Positions 34,534-47,900 of a stretch of DNA of 64,000 nt are shown here, one piece after another. The position numbers and the translations under genes are program-made. Under the pieces are notes generated by a model. That model ran no database searches. It saw nothing but the letters and a program-made list of their open reading frames with translations, and was not told the DNA's origin. The stretch comes from Ulota crispa (lineage: Eukaryota; Streptophyta; Bryopsida; Orthotrichales; Orthotrichaceae): assembly GCA_963920765.1 (NCBI GenBank), contig OY987242.1, positions 13,354,002 through 13,418,001 of the forward strand, written 5' to 3'. How positions within the stretch are numbered: the first letter of the stretch is position 1; each line of letters starts with the position of its first letter.

Positions 34534-35354
34534 CGAAAAGGCTACAAACCCTAAACCGATCTGAAGCTTTTATCCGACCAATTTTGCCCCGGACTGCACT
34601 TCCAACTGGTTGCTGATCTAGACAATCTGCTTCGGCTATGGCGTTAGGGTTTCCACCTTCAACCAACGTCTGGAGCCATTTGTGGTCTACGTGACTTGCT
34701 TTCTCCGTGCAGAGGAGTGATGTAAATGAGGGGAAGTGTCTGTGGCAAGTCAGGGAGATCATGTGACCCGAGCTGTGGTAAACATGTACTGTAGTAGTAC
34801 ACGTGATGTGGAGCCAGTGTTGAATCTGTTGCAAATGGACAGCCTGTAACTCTTCTCTCCTCTTTAGTAATTGATACAAGATTCGATTCCGGCGTTTAAT
34901 GCGTACATATTGTTAGGGTTAGACGGTGAGAGCAAGCATCGTATGGAAAACAATAAAGATTTCGATACAAAACGGAAGCGCGTCGACGAATTCGCAAGGT
35001 GTGGGGATTGCGAAATCCTAACTTGTCGTAAACACGTCGCTCTTGAGAAGCGTTCTGTTTTAACCTAAATGCTCTGCCATTCTAGTTCTTTCGAAAGTTG
35101 GTTTAGGGTTTAGGGTGACTGTACTTTCATTCCTGCCAAAAAGAATATATTGAAGAATTACTTGCAAGTTAGAAAATAAGGTATGCAACAGTGTTTGTAA
35201 TAATACTAAATTAATAGTGGCTAAATGCTATTACTAAATTTTGAATTTGAAAAGTATAATTGTTTAACTCGGTAGAGGAGGAAAGGGTGAAATTAGCATG
35301 GTGGTAAGAACAGGTGTTATTTTGTGATATCATTACTATGTGATGATTGTTGCT

Positions 35355-35656
35355 TTAACCCCTAAAAGCTCACTTGTCCCTTCGGGGACAAAATGGATTT
35401 TGGGCAGCTCACTACAAGTGGATATTTCATCTTTTTTAGTTTTTTGAGTTGCTCAAAGTTTAAAAAAAACAACATATCATGCAATAACTTTTGAATCATA
35501 TAGTCAAAAGTTATGAGAATTATTGAACCTTAAAACTACTCCCTAAATACATCATGTGTGAAAATTTCAAAAAAAAAAAATGAAACATCCACTTGTAGTG
35601 AGCTACCCAAAATCACTATTTTGCCAAAAAACAGTGCTTGGGCCTTTAGGGGTTAA
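35355..35656. mobile_element. TTAA-flanked element, family T1 short derivative (302 bp)
   Basis: The left end is TTAACCCCTAAAAGCTCA. The right end, reverse-complemented, is TTAACCCCTAAAGGCCCA. The subterminal palindrome GTCCCTTCGGGGAC followed by AAAATGGATTTTGGGCAG matches copies 24022-24890 and 28165-29091. TCACTACAAGTGGAT near one end is inverted near the other (ATCCACTTGTAGTGA). Probably an internal-deletion derivative. Confidence 0.88.
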
Positions 35657-35781
35657 GTTTGAGAAGGTACTTTACTTAAAAGGGAGTCATTATTATATGG
35701 ACAAAGCCTTTTGTAGAATGGTTGCTTCCAAAGATCATTTTGAATATATGATGTGCTTAGCTTGAAGGTGATACTAATAGT

Positions 35782-36389
35782 CATTACACTGATAATGGTA
35801 TTTAGTGTTATGGCACTAATAGTGTTATCTGCACTTTAACTTCACTCACTCTAAATCTCAACTATTTTGCATTTAGAGTTGCTTTCTTTTTGTGCACACT
35901 ACTCTTTGTTACCTCCTCCAAAGTATGGGAATGTAGGGAACGTCATGTGGGAAGTTTGGGAACATCATATGGGAACTTTGGGAACTCCATTGGGAATGTT
36001 GGGAACTCCATCGGGAACTTTGGGAACTTCATTGCAAACTTTGGGAACATTAGATTATAACATTAAATTAAAAAATTAAACTTTTTTTGAAGAAAAAAAA
36101 GTTATGATATCTTTAAAGAAATTATAACATTTTTTTATTTTTTTATTTTTCAAAATTTTGAAAATTTGGATATTTTTGGGTATTTTTGGAATTTTTTGGA
36201 TTAAAAATGAACCAATTTCTAGCACTAAATGTAAACTTGTAATAAATGTTTACTCCCAAAAATTACAATAGTTGACAAATAGTGTATAGGTTGACATTTA
36301 GTGTTGGTAACATTAAGGGGATTGTTGGCATTAGTGTTAGGGTTTGTAATTAGTGTTGCCAACATCAAATACCATTATTAGTGTAGTAG
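35782..36389. mobile_element. Inverted-repeat element with CACTRATAATGGTATTT ends
   Basis: The left end reads CACTGATAATGGTATTTAGT. The right end, reverse-complemented, reads CACTAATAATGGTATTTGAT. Both arms continue with GTGTT/CACTAAT phrases. The CACTA-like start hints at the CACTA superfamily, but I found no clear 3-bp duplication. A 21-bp minisatellite lies inside. Non-coding. Confidence 0.65.
35937..36049 (+). repeat. 21-22-bp minisatellite (GGGAACTCCATTGGGAACTTT)
   Basis: Five tandem units of 21-22 bp, each starting GGGAAC and containing a second GGGAA, run from 35937 to 36049. Since 21 is a multiple of 3, the plus frame stays open and encodes a heptad-like peptide repeat (LGTPSGT type). 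It is only about 35 codons long, with no other gene features. Confidence 0.88.
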
Positions 36390-38843
36390 TCTTATGTTCA
36401 AGTGAATTGTCGTGGAAAATATTTCTCCTAGTATTTGGTTGAAGTTCTATATTTCCACAATAAAGGGAAAAAAATATCAAAAATCAAAACCAACCTCGTA
36501 AGCAATGGCCAAGAAATTTGCATGAGGAGAGTGACATCAAAAATTTCAATGCTTAAAAAAGTTGAAGTACTCATTTGACAAACGCTTGCTTCGTAACTAC
36601 AAGCATTGGAAAATAAACTTGCAAGTATGTAGAGCAAGCGTCATCCATGTTGCAGCATAATTTGTTTCTGACAAGGGAAAAGATAGATAGTTTCCTTTTT
36701 GTAAGCATGCTTATTCTATCATGGATTAGATCAAATTGGATGTAGTCAAAATCTTAGCAACATGACTACACATAGCCTACACAAAGTTCAGGTACAATAA
36801 GAGAAAATGATTGTAGGATTAGTCACCAACATTGTTCCTAGCACATGATATCAAAATTCCAGTTCAAGCACCACTCTAGTTGCATGCATAGCAATTATAG
36901 AATGCTTGATGCCAACTTGTTGTCACCCTCACACACAACTATTTAAGCACAAGCTAGGTAAACAAAGGCTTTTGCGTTTTGGCACTCTAGCTATTCAAAC
37001 TAGTGTAGATGAAACCTCAAGATGCACAATTTAGGATTGGAATGATTGAGAAAGGTGTATGCATGAACTAGATGTTGTAGTCCTTCAATTTGCTTATTTC
37101 TTGTGGCAAGAAGAAGAAATAAGCAAATGATTACAGGTAAACCAAACCCCTCATTATGGTCATGAATGTCAATGACGGTCAAATGGTGTCCATTTGGTCA
37201 TAGGCTACCGCAGGTTTTGGTTTAGAATGCAGGTATAGGTGGGACCATTTACCTTGCCAATTAAATTTGGGACAATTTTAGAGTGAGGTTTTACAAGAAT
37301 GTCACTTGTCAAGATCAGCTTCGCAGGGACCATAGGGAAGTACAAGTATAGAAATCAACCTTGGAATTTCCTCAAGGGTTTTTTACTTTGGCAAATATGG
37401 TTAGCAAGTTGTGGGAAGCTGTATTTAGATGAGCTAGCATCAGGAGAGAGAATTCTTAGCTTTTTGTAGGTGTCAACACTCCATGCAAGAGCCGCTTCAT
37501 GGAACTCTTTTCATGTTGTAATTAAATACAGAGAAGCTAGAGCTCCTATAGTACTAGAAGCTTTCACAAATGAGTGGTCACCTCATTTTGTACCCAAGGC
37601 AACGAAGTTTATCATTACTATGTGCTAACAATATTCACAAATTTTATCTACTAAACTGCCTCTAGTGCGTCCGGGGACATGACCCCCTAAGTAGCCTTCA
37701 CCATCACATGTCAAGGTCATTCATACTTTGCTACCGTTAGTCAAGCTTGTTATCAAGTAGGGCCAAATTACATAGGAGAATGATATTTTGTGAGTGGGGA
37801 TGCATGAGCCATGAGACATGAGCTTAGGTTTTTTGTCAAAATAATGAATTTTACAAATGATTGTGTACATAGGGCTCTATAATTGTGCAATTTTGAACTT
37901 TCATCTCTTGAAAAACTTAGCATTCTTTAAAAAAGTTCATTGGTTTTGAGCTCAAAAAATCTTAGGTCTTCGCTTGCAGCTCACCATTTTACGCTCACAA
38001 AATAGAGTTGTTCAATCCTCTTTTCATGTGTTGAATTTAAAAAATTGGTCACCAAAAAAATATAAGGTTAAAGGACATAACACACATAACTCCAATTGCT
38101 TTAAAGCTTTTCAAAATCTCTTTTATTGTTTCTTAAAAGAAATTTCTAGTATAGATTTTTCTCCAATATCTGATGTATTTGAGGCTCATGTCCAAGAGCT
38201 CTCAACATTACACAAAGTGAAGACCCTTGCACAAAATCTTGAAACAAAAATCATAATCAATCATTTTCAAAATCAAAATTTTAATGCTAAAACTAGACTT
38301 CAAAAGTAATAGTTCAAAAATATAAATTATTAGTATTAACAACTTACTGTAGATAAGTTTATTAAACTCCAAAATATTGTCAACACCAAAATTTGATGCC
38401 TAAGGCACTTAGGAGTTAATGAAAAGTAAAAAGATATAGGCAAATGACTGAGGCAAGGCTACTTACTCATGATACTTTGAATATTAATAAGAAACAATGA
38501 TACGATGACCGTCATCATTATCCACCAAATCTAGTATGATGATTAGAATTGTTACCCAAGTTTATAGTGCTCTTCAATTCAAGAAATAAAACCGCCTTCT
38601 AAACCCCATTGATTCACCAAAGCTATTTTACAAAACACACCCAAGCACCACATACCTTCCAACTCGCCACACACTCGCCACACGCCAATACTCATCATTA
38701 CGAAAACAAGCTCATTACGATAAATCTGTGAAAGGGTAAGAGATTTCACCTGACGGCCATTGCCTCCCGCCGTCCGACGGTCGCCGCGTAAGCTTAGCGC
38801 AGACGGAAGTCGCAACGAGCTGTGCTATTCCGAAGGCTTGAAA

Positions 38844-38860
38844 AAGGATTTAGGGTTTGG
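38844..38860 (+). promoter_or_regulatory. Telo-box upstream of TAF4
   Basis: TTTAGGGTTT lies about 105 bp before the TAF4 start codon. In flowering plants this motif is common in promoters of translation and cell-growth genes and binds Telomere-repeat-binding-type proteins. Its role here is inference. Confidence 0.55.
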
Positions 38861-38963
38861 AGCTTTTGTGTGAGGCCCCTCACACACATCTCCCCGCTCA
38901 CCGAATTCGCCTTCATCTGGCCCACGCCATCGCCGCTCCTAGCGTCCGCAAACGGGCCATGCC

Positions 38964-41900
38964 ATGGATCCCGGTCTTATCAAGCTGCTCGAGGACGACG
39001 AGGTAGGCTCTTTCCTGTGCACGGGACCACACGCACAGTTCTCAGCTGTTTTCTCTGTTTCGAACGTCCCATTTTCTCATTTTCTTCGCCATCGGGTGCG
39101 AAAGCCCGTTTTTGAGCACATTCTTGCGCAATCGGGTGTAGGCGTTCGGGATTGGATTTTGTGCGGAGGGCGCAGTACCGGCGACGTTGATATGATTGCG
39201 TGTGAATTGCTGTTTTTGTAAAGCCCTAAAACTTTGTGTTGAGGAAGGGGAACTTGCATTGTTCGTGGAGATTGTGAATTGCAGTCTACGTCCGTGTGGC
39301 TGGCTCACAGTATAGCTAGAGAGCAATTAATTACATTGTATGCTCCGCGAAGCTGGTCGATTGGCGCTTCGTCTCGAACCTCTGCGTTACCCCCGTTCTA
39401 TTTGCTCGTACCGGGAGCAACAGTGCGGAATTTGAATGCTTTCACTTACAATCGGGTGGAGGCCCTGCAGTGCGTGAGCCATTTTGTTTGGAATTAGTTT
39501 ATTGCGAAGTGTGGTACGCGCGAATGACGACGTTCGTATAATGAGGGGTGGATTTTGTTCGTGTGTTAGCCCTAAAAAACTGCATGCGGAAGAGGAAGGC
39601 CAGGAATCTCTCGTGGAGGTTGAAATTGCAGGCTAGGTCTGGACGGTCGGAGAGCCAGTGGTACTACTCGAGTAACTGGCAGTGTGATGTGGCTGATTGA
39701 CGCTTTGTCTTCGTTCCGAAATCCATCGACCTTAAAAGTCTCAGGAGGCGTTATCCTCTTACTAGTGAAAAAAAAGCATTGCATGAAACTACAGGAAGCG
39801 AGACCCACGGGTTTAATCGCCGCGAGACATCGTGTTGCGGCATCGAATTTTGACTATTACCCAAACGAGGAACAAGCGGCGACTTCGTCTTCACGGAATT
39901 GCGAACGTCCCTTCTCATGGCTTGGAATGTCGAAAGGTCCCAAGTTTAAATCTCAAGCCTTGTGATAAATAATGTTCCACTGGCCGTTTCTCTAATTTTG
40001 CGGGTTTATCTATTTAGGGTTTAGAGATTGTGAGCTTTCGTTCCTGCTGCGTATTGGAATCAGAACTGTGATTTTCGAATGTCATGTGATTATAGTTTAC
40101 AAGATTTGGGAGGTTTAAGAGGTTTGTAGTGGACTTTGGGACTCTCTTCCCCATTTTCAGCCCGGGTTTGAGAATTGGTTACTTAGACAAGTGTCGGTCA
40201 AAGCAACGTCTTGGTTTTGGATTCCATCTGAGCCGGGACCATTGCTGCTTTCCGTTGCTTCGGGCGGTTCTCGTGTAGAATTCTGCAGGATTCGGTCGTG
40301 GTCGTCTTGCAAGTATTGGAATGCTCATTTTCATCACTGCTTTGTAAGGCATGACCTCTATTAGTACTACTAGAGGATTGGTAAGACTAGGGGTTGATTT
40401 TGAGGCGAGACAGCCAGTTTCGAATTGAGACGGACGGCCGTCGTGAAGACAGTATGTGATAATTGTGATTGTGACTGAACAGGAGGATGAGAGCGGACCG
40501 CCTCTGTCAGGAGCAGCTGTGGATGCCTACACAGAGAGATTGAAAGGTGTCTTGGGTGGCGGAGGCTCAGGACCTGCTGCCGCTGCCTATGGTCTTGCAC
40601 GGGCAGGAAATGGCAGCCTGAAGCCCATAGTGTCTCCGACTCCTCCTCAAGCCCCGACACAATCATCAGTTCCTCCTGCCACAGGTTTTGTGCTTTTACC
40701 ATTTGACATTGCGAAGGTTATCTAACTTGATGACTCTTGGGGTGATGACTTTTGTGCTTGAGTTGAGCTTCGGGTTGTGTTTTGAAAGGTTTGAGAGGAA
40801 ACTTGAGCGTGAGCGTAGAGGTGGTTTACTCGCATGAATGAAGATAATCATTAAGGCTACGGATGTTCTCCCTTTGTATCAGGGAATGCGACAACCGCAT
40901 CAGCCACCCCGACACCGCATCCATCGCCGGTACAGATCACGCAAGCTCAGTGGCAGAAGCTGACGCCACAGCAGCAGCAGGTTTACCGTCAACAACTCTT
41001 GTATCGTCAGCAACAGCAACAACAACAATTGCAGCAGCAGCAACAACTTCGGCAGCAGCAGCAGCAGCAGGCAGGAGTGCAGCAAGCAGCTGCAGCAGGT
41101 GTGCAAGCCCAGAGACGACCGAGCACTCTTAGCCAAGGCATCTCGTTTGGGGCGTTGATGCCATTGCTGCAACCTCATCTTCCTCCGGAGCAGTCTGAGC
41201 TGCTAAGTGCGCTTTACCAGAAATTTAAGGCACGTTTAGTAGTTTTGGTAGTTCTCTTAGAATGTCTAGAATTGGGTCGCCTCTGCTCTAGTAGTGATTT
41301 ACGATTGTTGTATGGCTAGCCATTGGGTGCATTCAAACATGTCAACGATATACTCTGGTGCAACTATTCAATCCAAAGTGGTTTACACTGAAAAGTGAGA
41401 AACGGAGAGGAGGACATAGAGATCTCCATCATCATCGACACGAGTTTCTTTGGAACGAGGGTGTGCTTTCAAAACTCTAACGACTTGACAGTGATTGTCT
41501 GGCAGCAAACTGATATCACGAGGGAAGATTTTGTTCGTGGGGCAAGAGTCATAGTCGGGGATCAAGTTTTGGTGCAAACTATTCGGCAGATGCACCAAAA
41601 GGTGAGTTGGTTATGTGGGTTTTCTAATGGAGGTTGCGTTTTGTCTGCGATCTGATGTTCACACGTGATCTTTTGCGTGAATTGCACCTTCTAGATAATA
41701 CCTCATGTTTTGAAGGGAAAAATCGTTGAATAATTAAGGTCATTTTTTTTTGTCACGTGGGATCAATTTTTTTGCTCAAAGCCACTGCTAGGGCTTGGGT
41801 GGTCTCTGATATTTATGGAATCTTTGTCTAGCGCGGTGAAGTTTTTCGCAGCCATGAGCTTCTGGATTTTGCCGCTTGGTTGTGTCAACGACTTTAACAC

Positions 41901-44900
41901 CCGAAGTAATCGTGGCACTGATTGTGTGCAGCAACAGCAGAAAGCAGTGGCTCAGCAACCAGCGAATCAGCAGCTATCGGGTTCACAGCAGTCGGGTAGC
42001 TCTTCTCAAGTTGCTGGAACGCAACCATCAGGAAGCTCTAGTCAAGCGGCTACTCCTACTGGTCCAAATGCACAGGCCTCAACTAATATGCCTGTTCCTG
42101 AGTCTCGAAGCGCACAAGCAGTGTCTGAGCAGACCACTGCTGTGTCATCCACTGTGGCTGTGCAGGCTCAATCTCTGCAACAGCAACAACAGCAAGCTCA
42201 GCAGCAGCAGGTTCAGTTTCGTACGTATGGGTATAGTTAGGTGGCATCGTTTAGATTGATAACGTCTATTGGGAGGATATCTTATTCAGTGTTTTTGTTT
42301 CATTGGCATAGTAGGTAACGTGCTATCATCTGGGAAGATGATTGCAAGGTCCAGGGGTGCTGAAATAATTGTTGATGCTTCGAATATTGGGAGTAGTAGT
42401 AGTAGGTTGAAATATCCGTACCTCTATGCCGGGCCAGCATTTTTGGAGGAGGGAATGGATGGTGGCAGTTGAGATAGTGAAGATTGTGGTATGATTGTTA
42501 GTAGTTCTAATTAAACGTGTCTCGTGTGTGATGATCAGGGGCAGGTTTCGAGTCAAGCTGGAATTGGTTCGGCGGGGCCGCAGCAGTCGAAAATAGAAGC
42601 TCAACCCCAAGGTTTATCTCATTCTGCTCCAATGAAGGCTGCCGCGTTACCTCAATCCGTGACCCTGGTGAAACAAACTCAGGGTGTGCAAGGGGGAGAT
42701 GCGACAAGTCAAGCAGTACCAGGCCCTTCACCACCCATTTTACAGCAAGTGAAAAATGAGGTGGACAAGGCAGTGGGGCCGGCGCAAGCAGGAAGGCCTC
42801 TCCAGGTTCCAGCGACAACTCCTTTCAGTAGTTTCCAAGCTCGACCTCCAGGAGTGTCAACACCTCATACTGTTGGTGTTCAAGTTCATCCGGGACTCTC
42901 TGCACAGGTTTGGGTTAAGCGTGCCTTGTATTTCGTGCATATGATAGTGATTGCTTCTGTTCTGTTTTCTGAGGAGTTTTGTTGGTCTGGTCGGTTCCTG
43001 GCCCATTACTTCTAGCGTTACGCTTGACGAGTCTGGAAAATTGTCCTGATTTTAAAAACTTCCTGTTAGGACTATACGTCTTTCGACGTCATATATCACA
43101 GGTTGCACAGCTACGGTTGGCTATCGTTGTGAGATACCTCTGACGAGAACAAGCAGCTGGTGTCTGCAGGTTCCAAAGGTGCCTACACCGATGCAATTCA
43201 GCGGGCTGGCACAGGGTGGTCAGGTCAGGCCCGGATTCTCACCAGCAATGTCTGATTCTAGTCAGCAGTCAGACCAGAAACCGATGACAAAGTATGCAAA
43301 AGCAAAGCTGCGGAAGGAACAGAAGAAAGCTGAGGAAGAGGAAAGAATGAGGAAATATCAAGAAGATGATAGATTAAGGAGGCAACAGCAAGGTGGTGCT
43401 GGTGTTGTGCACACTATTGCTCAAACACCGGGTCAAGTAGCGCAGTCTCTGTCGATGCCGGTGCCGGTGCCAGTACCGCAGCCACACCCGAAGCTGTTGG
43501 AAAGCAAGCAGCAGGCAGTGCAGACCATTCCTGCGATCAAGCAGGAGCCACAGCTGGATCAGCATCCAGGAGCCGCTTCACAGAGGGTTCTAGTGGGTCC
43601 TACGCAACTGGGTCAGGTAGTAGCATTGTCTATTAAGGGGATTGATATGTCTACCACACCCTTTCAGCTATTCTACCACCCTCCCGGGGTAAATTTTAGA
43701 TTTCTACCATCAAAGAGCTGAATTTGAGAATTTGGAATTCAGATTTGGACTTAGAGACCGTGATTTAGTCTAGAATCATAAAAAAAGTTGTAATTGAACA
43801 ACACCCAATGAAAATCCTTATCTTTTTTTATAAACAAAGTAAAAGTAATACTTTTCCCCCTAGCTAAGCTTTTTCATTGGGTGTTGTTCAATTACAACCT
43901 TTTTTTTATGGTTCTAGACAAAATCAAGGTCTCTGAGTTCAAATCTGAATTCCAAATTCTCAAATTCAACTATTTGTTGGTAGGAATCTAATTTTTACCC
44001 CGGGAGGGTGGTAGAATACTGAAAGGGTGTGGTAGACATATCAATCCCCGTCTATTAGTTATGCGGATTTTCTTGCTTTTACTTTCTACTGTCGGGTAAT
44101 GCACGGCTTTTACGCTATGCCCTAACTTCTTTTACTTTTTCTATGACTTCTCATATATATCTTTGTTTGTACTATTTATGGCGTCCCATCTTGTGTCCTA
44201 CTTATGGCTTTGAATCGTCGGATTATCTAGGTTGGAATTGTTGCCCTAGGTGTTGGATATGCCTGGCTTTTAGCTCCGCGTTTGATCGTTCTTTGCTTAC
44301 GCTGGCCAGGTGGGCATCAAAAACCCTGGGCAAGTGGAACTTACTGAGGCAGCAGGGACTCAGATAACTGCCATAGTAGCAAAAGACCCCACCGTAACCG
44401 CTGCAGGTGGTGAGAAGAGCCAGGCGATCACTGGCCAAGCAGCGAGTCCAATGTCTCGGTATCCAGGTCTGCCTGGTTTGCCTAATCCTTCGCCTGCAAG
44501 TGCATTCGTAGGAACAGCGACCGGAACCTCTACGCCCCAGGCAGGTGGCCCTGCCAGACAGGTACTTTTCATCGATAATGTGAGCTTGACAAGGGATGTT
44601 AATGTATTGTAATGAAAGTTGGAGTTGTTCTTGTTTTTAGGTCTTGCTTCTTTTTGTCGTGTTTGTTCACGATGCGACTGGTGTCGATCTGTCTATCCAG
44701 TTTGGCCAAAGCTTTGAACACTTGTTGGACATAGCTTGACTAGATGACTGCTGCGGGCTGTGTGCAGGGACCACCTTACGTTCTTGCGTCTGAATCACGA
44801 AGCCCTGCAATGAATTTTAGTACAGGAACGACAACAGTTACCAAGGATGCAGCAAGCAGTGGGAGTGGCGTTCCTCCTGTCGCTGGAGTCCAGTCACTGG

Positions 44901-47900
44901 GCGCTGGTGTGAAAACACCTCTTAAGAAACCAACTGTTGCTGCGGGTCAGAAAAAGCCAGGCGAATCCATGGCTCCGGCTGCTCAACCGGCTAAGTAAGT
45001 AGCCGTAATGTATATTTAGCAGCGGGTTCATCTCTGCTGCGTTTTGTGCCTTTGTATTGGATGTAATGCGCGTTCTAGATATGGACTTGCTCTGATATTG
45101 ATGTGGGTACAGATACCCTTTGGACCAGAGCGGTTGAACTTAGTGGCAGAGTCAACAATTTTGCTGCCTGCCTTCGAATAGATGCATGAAGTGGTGTACT
45201 TTTTTTCTGTAGTTACCATGGTGTTAAGTTTGGTAATTGAAACGAGTACTATTTAATTATGCTCCTTGTTTTTGGTTTGTTGATCTATCCTACGTAGGAT
45301 AGGGTTATGGTAGGTTTGAGGAATTTCCGTTAGTTTGGAGGTATGGCGTGTCTTGATAATAGATCTGGCCAATCACATGGGGTTTGGAGGGTGGTCTTGG
45401 TCTTAAACTAAAAGTGAACTACGTCATGAGTAAGAGCTTTATCTTTATGACTTGAGTACTACCCTTTTCACCAAATCTGAATAACTTGTTGGAAGGAAAA
45501 AGGGAAGTGGTCTTACGTCGAATACTCAGACGAGGGATGAACCTATTTGAGTTGGTACTGCCAGACCGTGAATTAATTATCCGAAATAGACCGCTTTTGT
45601 CATTGTTGATCCCTCAAACTATTAAGCTTTTAACTGATGCTAGGTACATGATCGTCCTTGTTACTATTGTTGTGGACAGGGTCATTGTTCATTAGACCTG
45701 CACTTGTAGAGTTAATTAATTTAGGACAGTTGTGCTGATATCTTTGGTGGAGCTGCAGTAAGAAGCAGAAGACGCAAGGACCAGACGCAGACCAGAGCAT
45801 CGACGCGCTGAATGATGTAACGGCCGTGAGTGGAGTCAATTTAAGGGTACGTTGGAACCCTAACATCATGAGCTCCACCAGTGTCGGGATGGAAGTGACT
45901 GAACTTTTGGAGGCATTGACGTATCAGATAGCTTGGCGGTCGCTGATTTTGAAGTTGTCGATTGAAATTTGTTGATTGTCACCATTGTTGTCTTCATGTT
46001 CATCGATCCACCGTATTCTCTGTTTTCCGGGTTCGCTCTTTAGATGTTGTCCTTGTGGTCTTGATTTGATCGCTGGGGGAAAATCTGCCTGCTTGTGCAA
46101 CCTTCGATGGGATGTCTCCTTTGAATATTTTCACTGCACGAGTGGTGCAGTGTTGAAGGTGGTGTAAATTTATAGAACCAAATGAGATAGTGGGTGACGG
46201 TGTTTGTTTCTTTTCCGCATAATGCTGCTTTATTTCCTGTATAATGTTGCCGACCTTGTGGATAGTGTGGAGGTTGTTACTGGCATTGTTGACATCTGGT
46301 GTGTACATTGTAGGAAGAGGAAGAGCAATTGTTGGCTGGTCCGAAAGAGGAAAGCCGAACAACAGAAGCGATGCGCAAGTTCGTTCAGGAAGAGGAAGAG
46401 CGATTGTTTCTGGAGAGAGGTCCATTACGTGCCAAAGCTCAGGCTATTGGTACGCACTTCTTTATTACAGAATAAGCTGGTGTAAATGATGTCTTTTTGG
46501 GTTATTACTTTATTGTGTGTGTTTGGAGGATATTGAATTTGTGGATGCAGTTGGCAGTTCAATTTGCCTTCTTCTCGTACCTCGCAGCCCCGTTTATGAT
46601 TTCGGGACTTCCGTGATGGCTCAGTTTGAAATTTGGATTTTTTAACCCTACCTTACGATGCTATCGATCCACTATCGCAGTTTTTAACCTGATAACCTTT
46701 GAGTTCGTGTTGAGATGGGTTGGGAGTGATGTCTGGTACATTGATTTACTTAGAATCGAGTGGACTTGTATACAACGTAGCATCTGGGAAATGTGATGGT
46801 TAAATACTAATGTCTTACATGGTTTTATGCAAATGGTGACAGCTGCGAAAGGAGGGTTGAGGAACGTGAGTGAAGACGTGGAGAGATGTCTGTCCATGGT
46901 ACGTGTTCCTTGTCAGTGCATATCAACATACTCGTATATGAACATATTTTTGTAAGGGTTGAAAATAGTTCTCTAATTTTTGGGCAGTACTGATGAGCAC
47001 CTGGTTTTGAAAGTTTGTCAATTGCAGGTGTGGGGAGTTTGTGTACCTAGAAACTGACTGTTTGGTTTTGCAGGCTGTCGAGGAGCGACTCAGGTCTATG
47101 CTGTATAAGTTGATAAAGTATTCGAAACAGGTTAGTTTGATTCTTGCATATGCGATCTTTCCTTTCTCGGGTATTTGTTTATGAATGGTATTTGCTGTAC
47201 TTGGTTTGGCTAGGATTCTGATGTTGGCTGACCTTTTAAACTGGTACATCATATCACATCAAGATGTGTGGACAGGGATCAGTTAGATAGTTTTTGTGTG
47301 GTCCTTTGGATACAAAAACATGTAGTGCTAACTTTCAAACAAGGTAGATTGAGTATTGATGCAGAAAACGTGGTGATTTCTGCAGCGGTGTGATGTGGAG
47401 AAAGACGCACATAGTGTATATGTAAATTACGACCCTAGAAGGCAAGTTTTGTTGATGAAGAGAAGGGCCAAGGAGGCCATGGAGAAAAAACAGGCAGACG
47501 AGAACGAACGGTTGCGTAAACTAAATGAGGTGAGCCCGGATCAGTGACAGGATTCTTGCTCCTCTGACACTGTGTTTCTAACTAGTTGCTGGTATGGTTG
47601 TTTTTCTGCGATAAAACAATTGTCAGTGGTGAGTTCCTGGCGGTGGAGGAACTGGCATTTGGTAATTTGTTATTAGTCAAGGAAAAGAATCTTAGGTTGC
47701 TATGTCCTCAATGGCAATTGTGTAGGAACTGGTAAATGCCCTTTCAAGCTCACCTAGGTACTGGTTGTATCTATCAGAGTAGGAGTTTGTTAACAGGCTG
47801 ACATAGTTTGCCTCCTACTCTCAGAAGAAGGATAAAGGAGCCCTTGCTGATGGCGACAATGAAGATTTGAGATTGAAGGCCCAGAAGGTATCGTTGAGAT

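Larger units (their letters stand above)
34534..38963. other. Intergenic between X8 gene and TAF4
   Basis: No gene is recognised. It contains the T1-type element 35355-35656 and the inverted-repeat element 35782-36389 with a minisatellite inside. The rest is AT-rich to about 38740. From there the sequence turns GC-richer into the TAF4 promoter, with TTTAGGGTTT at about 38849-38858. Frames such as 37974-38309 (111 codons) look compositional. Confidence 0.55.

Noticed and set aside
40900..41178. Leu-rich minus-strand frame in the TAF4 glutamine region
   Set aside because: It is the shadow of the CAG repeats, which read as Leu codons on the other strand.
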